Source of the DNA: Fredricksoniimonas sp964643325
GTDB lineage: Bacteria; Omnitrophota; Gorgyraeia; Zapsychrales; Fredricksoniimonadaceae
Length of the DNA stretch: 64,000 bases
NCBI GenBank assembly: GCA_964643325.1
Contig: CAZXSE010000004.1
Span: forward strand, 1-64,000
Direction of reading: 5' to 3'
Part shown: positions 1 to 6,146 of the stretch, one piece after another
Position numbering within the stretch: the first letter of the stretch is position 1
How the letters are laid out: each line of letters starts with the position of its first letter
Translations under genes and position numbers: made by a program
The notes under the pieces: generated by a model
The model's database searches: none
What the model was told of the DNA's origin: nothing
Seen by the model: only the letters and a program-made list of their open reading frames with translations

Positions 1-72
1 AACCCCCGGGGTTCTTATCGCTTTGAATGTTGATGTTTAATCAATTCATGTTGCTGAAGGAGCAAACATTCT

Positions 73-600
73 ATGACGAACAAAACTGTTTCTACAATTT
101 CTCTTGGGAGAATTCTAGAAAATATCGTCCTTTTTCGAAAACGAAAAGTCATGCTTGATAGTGATCTGGCATCTTTATATGGTGTATCAACACATGTTCT
201 TAATCAGGCAGTTAAAAGAAATTTGGATCGTTTTCCTGAGGACTTCATGTTTCAGCTCACATTGGAAGAATATAAGAACTTGATATCACAATTTGTGATA
301 TCAAGTCGATCTTGTCATGGAGGGCGCAGAAGCTTGCCATATGTTTTTACAGAACAGGGAGTGGCAATGCTTTCAGGTGTTTTGAATAGTCAACGGGCTG
401 TTCAGGTGAATATTGAGATCATGCGTGCTTTTGTTAAGCTCCGGGAAATGATTATTTCGCATGAACAATTGCAGCATAAGATCGAACAAATGGAAAAGAA
501 ATATGATAAGAGTTTTTCTATTGTTTTTGAAACATTGCGAAAGTTGTTAAGTCCGCCGGAAAAGCCTCGAAGGGAGATCGGATTTCATGTAAAAGTTTAA
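73..600 (+). CDS. ORF6N-domain protein (phage antirepressor-like DNA-binding family)
   Basis: A 175-residue protein. Residues about 10-95 fit the ORF6N domain: an N-terminal IVLFRKRKVMLDSDLASLYG block, then VKRNLDRFPEDFMFQLT and the closing LPYVFTEQGVAMLSGVL. A charged, possibly coiled-coil tail follows from about residue 120. The domain is known from phage antirepressors and from many stand-alone chromosomal genes, where the role is usually unknown. An AAGGAG-type ribosome site lies at 57-62, about 10 bases before the ATG. The gene is clearly more AT-rich than the genes downstream, which suggests acquisition by transfer. No toxin, integrase or phage structural gene is visible beside it, so its regulatory target cannot be named. 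Confidence 0.85.
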   Translation: MTNKTVSTISLGRILENIVLFRKRKVMLDSDLASLYGVSTHVLNQAVKRNLDRFPEDFMFQLTLEEYKNLISQFVISSRSCHGGRRSLPYVFTEQGVAMLSGVLNSQRAVQVNIEIMRAFVKLREMIISHEQLQHKIEQMEKKYDKSFSIVFETLRKLLSPPEKPRREIGFHVKV

Positions 601-655
601 AAGGCCATATGGATCAGATTTAGCCGCTATTAAGCATGTAAAGATTTATCAGATA

Positions 656-701
656 TTGTTTTAAAAATATTTTTTCTTTGTTATGATTTTAATGTAATCA
701 T
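656..701 (+). promoter_or_regulatory. AT-rich intergenic promoter region with a small dyad
   Basis: The 135-base gap between the ORF6N gene and the next gene is very AT-rich. A TATGAT hexamer at 682-687 could be a -10 element, but the matching -35 (TTTTAA at 659-664) is poor. The sequence ATGATT (683-688) is mirrored by AATCAT (696-701), a 6-bp dyad with a 7-base centre that could bind a regulator. Weak call. Confidence 0.25.
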
Positions 702-735
702 CTTCCAATATATTTTCCGACGAGCAGCAGGGTAT

Positions 736-1308
736 ATGAACCGCGATGAGATCTACGATCATTTAGCCCAGGTTTACCTGGGCAAGCGCGAGCGTGTTGG
801 GCCGGTCAGGGCAAAACCCATGGCGCGCGTGTGGCTGATCATCAATGTGGTGATCACTGTTTTTATTTTGACGAGCGTGGTGTACGGCCTGACGGCATTC
901 CTGACCCAGCGCCGGGACGCGTTCAAGGACCGCGTTATTTACGCGCTCAACAACGCGCCCATACGGCTGACCTACTCCGTCGGTGATGGGTATCCGCAGG
1001 TCAAGAACCTGACCATCGCGGTGCCGGAAACGGACGCGTCGAAATACAGAAAACTGAACTTGTCGCTGCGCGCGATCAACGGCAATCCCGGGACGCTCAA
1101 GGTCGTGTTGCGCAACGCGCGCCAGGAAGAGGCGTCCTATTATTTGCAGGGCGTGCGCAATCGCTGGCAGGATTATTCGATCTCGTTCGACGAGATGGAT
1201 GTGACGGATTTCAGGTCGGTCAAGGACCTTTCTTTTGTGATCGAAGCGTGGAATGCCAGGGACCCGTCGGGATCGGTCCTTATCGATAATATCAGTTTTT
1301 CTAACTAG
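736..1308 (+). CDS. Membrane-anchored protein with a beta-rich, galactose-binding-like extracytoplasmic domain
   Basis: A 190-residue protein that I do not recognise by name. A short cytoplasmic N-terminus (residues 1-30) is followed by one membrane segment at about 31-55 (VWLIINVVITVFILTSVVYG). The remaining 135 residues look like a beta-sandwich of the CIA30 or galactose-binding type, judging by phrases such as YYLQGVRNRWQDYSISFDEM and DPSGSVLIDNISF. Proteins of this type bind carbohydrates or act as envelope scaffolds, but binding residues cannot be assigned here. It ends 10 bases before the ParA-like gene, so the two are probably co-transcribed. ATG start at 736; an AGCAGCAGGG stretch just upstream is a poor ribosome site. 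Confidence 0.5.
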   Translation: MNRDEIYDHLAQVYLGKRERVGPVRAKPMARVWLIINVVITVFILTSVVYGLTAFLTQRRDAFKDRVIYALNNAPIRLTYSVGDGYPQVKNLTIAVPETDASKYRKLNLSLRAINGNPGTLKVVLRNARQEEASYYLQGVRNRWQDYSISFDEMDVTDFRSVKDLSFVIEAWNARDPSGSVLIDNISFSN

Positions 1309-1318
1309 GGAGTGTTCC

Positions 1319-2275
1319 ATGAAGATCATTACGGTCGCGAACCAAAAAGGCGGATGCGGCAAGACAACCACGGCGATCAATCTTGTCGCCGCGCTGGCGG
1401 CCAACGGCCGTAAGAGCCTGTTGATCGACCTTGATCCGCAAGCACACGCGACCCTTGGCCTTAACAGGGATGACGCCAACAGCCTTTACAATGTCATCTC
1501 CCGCATTACGCCGCGCAAGCTGGGCATCAAGGACATCATCCAGCATGTGAGCGAGAATTTTGATATTGTTCCGTCAAACATCCTGGTCGGCACGCTCGAG
1601 CAGGAGCTGGCGGATGAGATCGGCCGTGAGATGAAACTGACCGAGATCATTGCCACGCTGGGTGACGCGTATGATTACATCATCATCGACTGCCCGCCGA
1701 GCTTGGGCTTCCTGACGGTCAACGCGATCCGCGCCAGCCACGAGGTCATGATCCCCGTCGAGACAAGCCGGTTCTCCATGCAGGGCGTGGAGCATCTGAT
1801 GGACATCATCAACCTGATCCGCGACCGGCTTAATCATCCGGTCACACCCAGGGTTTTGATCACCATGTTCGATTCGCGCCTGCGCCATTCTTTCTCCATG
1901 CTCGAGAAGATCAAGGCGCAGTTCGCGGACATGCTCCTGACGACGATCGTGCACACGAATGTCAAGCTCAAGGAATCTGCCGTCGAGGGCAAGACCGTCA
2001 TAGTCTATGACAAATACTGCCGCGGCGCCAAGGATTATTTCACGCTGGCGAAAGAATTGATCATGTTCGAACCGCAGTCNNNNNNNNNNNNNNNNNNNNN
2101 NNNNNNNNNNNNNNNNNNNNNNNNNNNNNNNNNNNNNNNNNNNNNNNNNNNNNNNNNNNNNNNNNNNNNNNNNNNNNNNGGGCGCTGGCAGCCGGACCCG
2201 GCCCATCATGACCGCGAGCCCAACGGGTTCGGTGATATGAATTCCGTGCTTGAGGTGGCGGCCAATGCCGAGTGA
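1319..2275 (+). CDS. ParA/Soj-family ATPase, interrupted by an assembly gap
   Basis: A P-loop ATPase of the ParA/MinD class. The deviant Walker A motif KGGCGKTTT is at residues 10-18, followed by the typical LLIDLDPQAHATLGL segment and the switch region YIIIDCPPSLGFLTVNA. Such ATPases position plasmids, chromosome origins or protein complexes by dynamic binding to the nucleoid. I chose the ATG at 1319, directly after a GGGAGTG ribosome site, because the upstream start at 1253 would overlap the preceding gene and add residues absent from the family. About 254 residues are readable before the gap at 2080. The frame stays open after the gap to a stop at 2275, adding an unusual tail, but the gap length is arbitrary so this join is not proven. 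No parB is present next to it. Confidence 0.8.
   Translation: MKIITVANQKGGCGKTTTAINLVAALAANGRKSLLIDLDPQAHATLGLNRDDANSLYNVISRITPRKLGIKDIIQHVSENFDIVPSNILVGTLEQELADEIGREMKLTEIIATLGDAYDYIIIDCPPSLGFLTVNAIRASHEVMIPVETSRFSMQGVEHLMDIINLIRDRLNHPVTPRVLITMFDSRLRHSFSMLEKIKAQFADMLLTTIVHTNVKLKESAVEGKTVIVYDKYCRGAKDYFTLAKELIMFEPQXXXXXXXXXXXXXXXXXXXXXXXXXXXXXXXXXXGRWQPDPAHHDREPNGFGDMNSVLEVAANAE
2080..2179. other. Assembly gap (100 N)
   Basis: Exactly 100 unknown bases inside the 3' end of the ParA-like gene. A round 100 is the usual placeholder for a gap of unknown size, so distance and reading frame across it should not be trusted. Confidence 0.99.
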
Positions 2276-2567
2276 GGCGCGCGATCTTAAGCCCTATGCG
2301 CTGTTGGCGTATTGTTTCATTCTTTGCATCATCCCTCTGATCCGCAAGAAGAAAGATCCTTTCGTGTATTTCCATGCCCGTCAGGGCCTCGCGCTTTTTT
2401 TGTGCGAGATGGCGGTCTTTATCATCAGCATTGTTTTTCCCTTCCTGATGCAGCCGGCGCTGTTTGTTTTTGGCGTGTTCTCCCTGTGGGGCATGCTGCA
2501 GGTCCTCAGGGCCGAGCAGGCGCCCCTTCCTTTCATTCACGCTCTGTCCCTGAAGATCGACATTTAA
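2265..2567 (+). CDS. Small DUF4870/Tic20-like membrane protein
   Basis: A 100-residue protein with two or three hydrophobic segments (about residues 10-23, 38-58 and 60-75). The motif FVYFHARQGLALFL at about residues 31-44 is the hallmark 'FHARQ' loop between helices of DUF4870-type small membrane proteins. Their function is unknown; they are widespread single genes in bacteria. I chose the ATG at 2265, which overlaps the stop of the ParA-like gene by 11 bases, over the TTG at 2250. The overlap suggests translational coupling with the upstream gene, if the sequence after the gap truly belongs to it. Confidence 0.6.
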   Translation: MPSEARDLKPYALLAYCFILCIIPLIRKKKDPFVYFHARQGLALFLCEMAVFIISIVFPFLMQPALFVFGVFSLWGMLQVLRAEQAPLPFIHALSLKIDI

Positions 2568-2577
2568 CGCTCATCGC

Positions 2578-2606
2578 TCGACGCGTATATTTTCGTGTGA
2601 TATATT
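2578..2606 (+). promoter_or_regulatory. Candidate extended -10 promoter for the cysteine-rich pilin-like gene
   Basis: TCGACG at 2578-2583, a 17-base spacer, then TATATT at 2601-2606 preceded by TGA at 2598-2600 (extended -10 form). It lies just after the DUF4870-like gene, and transcription would begin near 2613, close to the ribosome site of the next gene. Confidence 0.45.
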
Positions 2607-2626
2607 AAGTGCAGAAAGGATGCTCT

Positions 2627-3028
2627 ATGCGCATGCCATTAGCCCGTCGTTCTTGCCGGGGGCAGAACATCATTGAATATATCCTTGTGGTCATGGTCGT
2701 CGTGATCGTTCTGATCGCCGGTGTCCTTAAAGGCGGGGCAAAAGGGGACGGGTCTGGCCCTTTGGTCGATGCGACCAAGACCGTGATGTCGGGGCCGGCA
2801 ACGCTGATCGGGCAGTCTGCGAATGCCATGTGTCAGTGTACATATGAAATGCCGGCCAATGCAACGTGTGCCACCCGGGTGCAGGGCCAGGGATGTCCTA
2901 CTTGCGAGACAGTATCTGGGCCTGTCTGTGATTCCGGGATGTGTTGTCCTTCTGGAGCTTGTTGTTCTCTGGGCTGTTGTGATGATGGTTCATGTCTATC
3001 TTTCTCGGTAGATGGTCCGAGTTGCTAG
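2627..3028 (+). CDS. Pilin-like small protein with a cysteine-rich C-terminal tail
   Basis: A 133-residue protein, not recognised as a named gene. Its N-terminus RRSCRGQNIIEYILVVMVVV has the basic leader, a GQ..IEY motif and a hydrophobic helix typical of Flp/Tad pilins or TadE-like pseudopilins, which are cleaved by a prepilin peptidase and assembled in the envelope. The second half is quite different: 14 cysteines in roughly 65 residues, including MCC, ACC and GCC pairs. That points to a disulfide-rich or metal-binding exposed domain. The start is the ATG at 2627, six bases after an AGAAAGGA ribosome site at 2613-2620. No other pilus gene lies nearby. Confidence 0.55.
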   Translation: MRMPLARRSCRGQNIIEYILVVMVVVIVLIAGVLKGGAKGDGSGPLVDATKTVMSGPATLIGQSANAMCQCTYEMPANATCATRVQGQGCPTCETVSGPVCDSGMCCPSGACCSLGCCDDGSCLSFSVDGPSC

Positions 3029-3070
3029 GAATAAAATCCTCCGCAACATAATTGATGTCGTAATAATCTT

Positions 3071-3583
3071 ATGTTAATTATGCTTTATTCTTTTCAAAGA
3101 TTTCTGCTGATCTGCAGTTTTTGTTTTTTGATTTTTCCGGCCTTTGCGGAAGATGTGGCCGCGCCGGTCAATATCTTTGTGGCAGGGAAGAGCTTTGATT
3201 CTTATCAGGATTATGCCGAGTTCAGGGCCCCGCATACATTTAAAGTCCCGCGTGTTGTTGATCATGCCGTTCTGGTGCCCTGTTTTGTTCTGCACCTGGG
3301 CATTACGGATATGATCGTTGCCAAAGTGCTGCAAAGCCCCCGTTATGTCCCTGATCAGCGCGTGGCAGGGATCACGCCTTCCATATCCGCGATCATGCGC
3401 GATGTGGGGCGCCCTGAGCTTCCGGCACGCCCTGTCTATTCAAGAGAGGCCCTGATCAAGGCCCTGGCGCAGGCGGCCAGGGGGCAAAGCGGGCCGCTGT
3501 TGGTGGCAGGCGGGCAGGGGCGCCTTAAGGTCATGGCATTGCAGCCGGTCCCATCCGTGAGCGAGGCCCCAACTAACCCTTGA
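3071..3583 (+). CDS. Secreted protein of unknown function
   Basis: A 170-residue protein with a clear signal peptide: hydrophobic core at about residues 10-22 and a likely cleavage after FPAFA, before EDVAAP. I recognise no domain in the mature part; it contains a stretch rich in Ala, Pro and Arg near the C-terminus and ends EAPTNP. An ATG three codons downstream (3080) is an equally possible start. No good ribosome site is visible. It follows the pilin-like gene on the same strand after 42 bases, so it may be part of the same envelope unit, but this is position-based inference only. Confidence 0.55.
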   Translation: MLIMLYSFQRFLLICSFCFLIFPAFAEDVAAPVNIFVAGKSFDSYQDYAEFRAPHTFKVPRVVDHAVLVPCFVLHLGITDMIVAKVLQSPRYVPDQRVAGITPSISAIMRDVGRPELPARPVYSREALIKALAQAARGQSGPLLVAGGQGRLKVMALQPVPSVSEAPTNP

Positions 3584-3608
3584 CTTGACCGTTGACGGAT
3601 AGTATAAT
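3580..3608 (+). promoter_or_regulatory. Strong sigma-70-type promoter for rpsO-pnp
   Basis: TTGACT at 3580-3585, a 17-base spacer and a perfect TATAAT at 3603-3608. The -35 overlaps the stop codon of the preceding gene. Transcription would start near 3615, leaving a leader of about 65 bases before rpsO. Confidence 0.85.
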
Positions 3609-3622
3609 TGCGCATTCTTCAG

Positions 3623-3645
3623 CCCGAGGCGCATATGGCGCCGGG
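3623..3645 (+). promoter_or_regulatory. Hairpin in the rpsO leader, possible S15 autoregulatory site
   Basis: CCC (3623-3625) and GGCGC (3628-3632) pair with GCGCC (3638-3642) and GGG (3643-3645), leaving a GA bulge and an ATATG loop. S15 represses its own mRNA through leader structures in several bacteria. Whether this hairpin is such a site is inference from position only. Confidence 0.35.
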
Positions 3646-3679
3646 GTTTCAAGATCAATCTTCTACAGGAGGCGGTCCG

Positions 3680-3949
3680 TTGGTGATAGTGAAAGATAAA
3701 AAAGATAAGATCGTGAGCGCGTTCAAAGTCCATGCCAAAGATACGGGCTCCCCGGCGGTACAGGTCGCCCTTTTGACAGAACGGATCAATGACCTTAACG
3801 AGCATTTCAAGACCCACGCGAAGGATTTCCATTCGCGCCGCGGGCTTCTGTTAATGATCGGCAAGCGTCGCCGCCTGTTGGCCTACCTCAAAAAGAATGA
3901 CCAGCCGAAGTACGAAGAGACCATTACTAAATTAGGTTTGCGTAAATAA
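3680..3949 (+). CDS. rpsO: 30S ribosomal protein S15
   Basis: An 89-residue protein, the usual S15 length. The signature DTGSPAVQVALLTERINDL, then HFKTHAKDFHSRRGLLLMIGKRRRLLAYLKK, is intact. S15 binds 16S rRNA helices 20-22 early in small-subunit assembly. The start is not an ATG: AGGAGG at 3667-3672 is followed by TTG at 3680 (7 bases) and GTG at 3683 (10 bases); I chose the TTG for its spacing and the resulting family length, but the GTG is possible. pnp follows after 19 bases, the widespread rpsO-pnp pair. Confidence 0.95.
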   Translation: MVIVKDKKDKIVSAFKVHAKDTGSPAVQVALLTERINDLNEHFKTHAKDFHSRRGLLLMIGKRRRLLAYLKKNDQPKYEETITKLGLRK

Positions 3950-3968
3950 AACAGCAAGGAAAAGCGCT

Positions 3969-6077
3969 ATGACTCAGGCCCGTGTGGAAGTTGCTTACGG
4001 AGCGAATCGTTTGACCATTGAGACCGGAAAGCTGGCCAAACAGGCCGGCGGCGCGGTCGTGGTCAGTTGCGGTGATACGGCTGTCCTGGTGACATCCTGC
4101 ATTGCCCAGAATATCAGGACCGGGATCGATTTTTTCCCGCTTTCTGTTGAATACCAGGAAAAGACCTATGCCGCGGGCAAGATCCCGGGCGGGTTTTTCA
4201 AGCGTGAAGGCCGTCCGACGGAAAAAGAGATCCTGACCTCGCGCCTGATCGACAGACCGATCCGTCCGCTGTTCCCCGAAGGGCTTTTCAATGAAGTGCA
4301 GGTCGTTGCCACGGTCCTTAGCGCGGACATGGAGAATGATCCGGACGTGATGGCCATTATCGGCGCTTCGTCAGCGCTCATGCTTTCGGATATCCCGTTC
4401 GACGGGCCTATCAGCGCGGTGCGCGTGGGCATGCTCGACGGGAATTTCATCATCAATCCCAGTTATGAACAGCGCGCTACCAGCGAGCTGGATTTTATCG
4501 TCGCGGGCGATGCCAAGGGCGTTGTCATGATCGAAGGCGACGGCAAGCAGGTCCCCGAGGCGAAGATCAAGGAAATGCTGGCGTTCGCGCACAAGGCCTT
4601 ACAGCCCGCGCTCGAGGCGCAGATCGATCTTCAGAAAAAAGCCGGCAAGCCAAAGGTCCATCCTCCGGTGAAGGTCCTGCCGCAGGCGTTCATCGATAAG
4701 GTAAGAGCCGCGGGCATGAATGCCTTGACCGCCGCGCTTTCCAATGTTGCCGAGAAAAAAGCCCGTGAAAAGGCGATCAACGAAGTGTTCGCGTCGCTGA
4801 CGGCGGACATGTCCGTTTATGCCGAGTTCAAGAAGGGCGACGAGGAGATCTCGGTCAATGACGTCAAGTCCGTGTTCGAGATCATGCAGTATGACGTGAT
4901 GCGCAAGAATATCTTTGAGAAGCAGCTTCGGGCTGATGGTCGTGGCCCCAAGGAGATCCGCGCGCTTTCTGCCGAGGTGGGCTTGTTCAAGCGCACGCAC
5001 GGCACAGGGTTGTTCACCCGCGGCCAGACGCAGAGCTTGACGACCGTCACGCTGGGCACCAAGAACGATGAACAGCTCGTCGAGGCGCTTGACAGTGTTA
5101 CCTACCGCAGGTTCATGCTGCATTATAATTTCCCGTCGTTCAGTGTCGGCGAGACCAAGCCGATGCGCGGGCCGGGCCGCCGCGAGATCGGGCATGGCGC
5201 TCTGGCGCACCGTTCGATCGAGGCTGTTATCCCGTCGGCGGATGATTTTCCTTATACGATCCGCGTTGTTTCCGAGGTCCTGGAATCCAACGGCTCATCG
5301 AGCATGGCCACGGTGTGCGCCAGCACGCTCGCGCTCATGGATGCGGGCGTTCCGCTGATCGCGCCGGTGGCGGGCATCTCCGTCGGTCTTATTTCCGACG
5401 AGAAGCGCTCGGTCCTGATCACGGACATCCAGGGGCTCGAGGATCATTTCGGGGACATGGATTTCAAGGTCGCGGGAACAGAGAAGGGGATCACGGGCAT
5501 TCAGCTGGACCTTAAGATCCGGCATATCACGGTGGAGTTGCTCGGCCAGGCGATCGATCAGGCGCGCGAAGCGCGGATGAAGATCCTCGAGGCCATGAAA
5601 GCGGCCCTGCCGGAACCGCGCAAGACCCTTTCTGAGTTCGCGCCGCGTATTTCGATCATCCAGATCCCGCAGGATAAGATCGGCGAGGTCATTGGACCGG
5701 GCGGCAAGACGATCCGCAAGATCATTGAGAGCACGGGGGCTACGGCCATCGATATCGACGACGAGGGCAAGGCGTTCATTTCCGCGCCGAACCAGACATC
5801 GCTCGATTGCGTGCTGGAATATCTTTCTTCCATGCTTGAGATGCCCGAGGTCGGCAAGATCTATGAAGCCACGGTCGTCAAGATCATGAACTTCGGCGCG
5901 TTCTGCGAGTTCCTCCCCGGGCGCGACGGGCTTGTCCACGTATCTGAATTGTCGGATAAGTTCGTGAAAGATCCCAATGAGCTGGTCAAGGTCGGGGATA
6001 CGTTCCCGGTCGTGCTCATGGAGATCGATAAGATGGGCCGTTACAACCTCAGCCGTAAAAAAGCCGAGAAGAAATAA
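3969..6077 (+). CDS. pnp: Polyribonucleotide nucleotidyltransferase (PNPase)
   Basis: A 702-residue PNPase of normal length. It degrades RNA 3'-5' by phosphorolysis and acts as a trimer, often in the RNA degradosome. Two RNase PH-like domains occupy about residues 1-210 and 310-545, joined by an all-alpha linker. The second contains VLITDIQGLEDHFGDMDFK, whose aspartates match the catalytic metal site. A KH domain (IGPGGKTIRKI, about 555-615) and an S1 domain (about 620-695) follow. It is co-transcribed with rpsO and ends at a strong terminator. Confidence 0.97.
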   Translation: MTQARVEVAYGANRLTIETGKLAKQAGGAVVVSCGDTAVLVTSCIAQNIRTGIDFFPLSVEYQEKTYAAGKIPGGFFKREGRPTEKEILTSRLIDRPIRPLFPEGLFNEVQVVATVLSADMENDPDVMAIIGASSALMLSDIPFDGPISAVRVGMLDGNFIINPSYEQRATSELDFIVAGDAKGVVMIEGDGKQVPEAKIKEMLAFAHKALQPALEAQIDLQKKAGKPKVHPPVKVLPQAFIDKVRAAGMNALTAALSNVAEKKAREKAINEVFASLTADMSVYAEFKKGDEEISVNDVKSVFEIMQYDVMRKNIFEKQLRADGRGPKEIRALSAEVGLFKRTHGTGLFTRGQTQSLTTVTLGTKNDEQLVEALDSVTYRRFMLHYNFPSFSVGETKPMRGPGRREIGHGALAHRSIEAVIPSADDFPYTIRVVSEVLESNGSSSMATVCASTLALMDAGVPLIAPVAGISVGLISDEKRSVLITDIQGLEDHFGDMDFKVAGTEKGITGIQLDLKIRHITVELLGQAIDQAREARMKILEAMKAALPEPRKTLSEFAPRISIIQIPQDKIGEVIGPGGKTIRKIIESTGATAIDIDDEGKAFISAPNQTSLDCVLEYLSSMLEMPEVGKIYEATVVKIMNFGAFCEFLPGRDGLVHVSELSDKFVKDPNELVKVGDTFPVVLMEIDKMGRYNLSRKKAEKK

Positions 6078-6086
6078 CATTGTTGT

Positions 6087-6127
6087 GACCCGTCCTTGGG
6101 GTATCCCGGGGACGGGTCATTCTTTTT
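6087..6127 (+). terminator. Rho-independent terminator after pnp
   Basis: A 14-bp stem pairs 6087-6100 with 6105-6118 (outer part GACCCGTCC with GGACGGGTC), has a 4-base loop and is followed by a T-rich tract to 6127. It lies 9 bases after the pnp stop and separates rpsO-pnp from ftsK. Confidence 0.92.
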
Positions 6128-6146
6128 ACATCACCCCTACAAGCCT

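Noticed and set aside
763..1479. Minus-strand open frame of 238 codons
   Set aside because: It is the antisense shadow of the membrane protein and ParA-like genes, both of which have clear domain support.
1319..2275. Complete parAB partition locus
   Set aside because: Only the ATPase is present; the sequence after the gap shows no ParB domain and no parS-like palindrome was seen.
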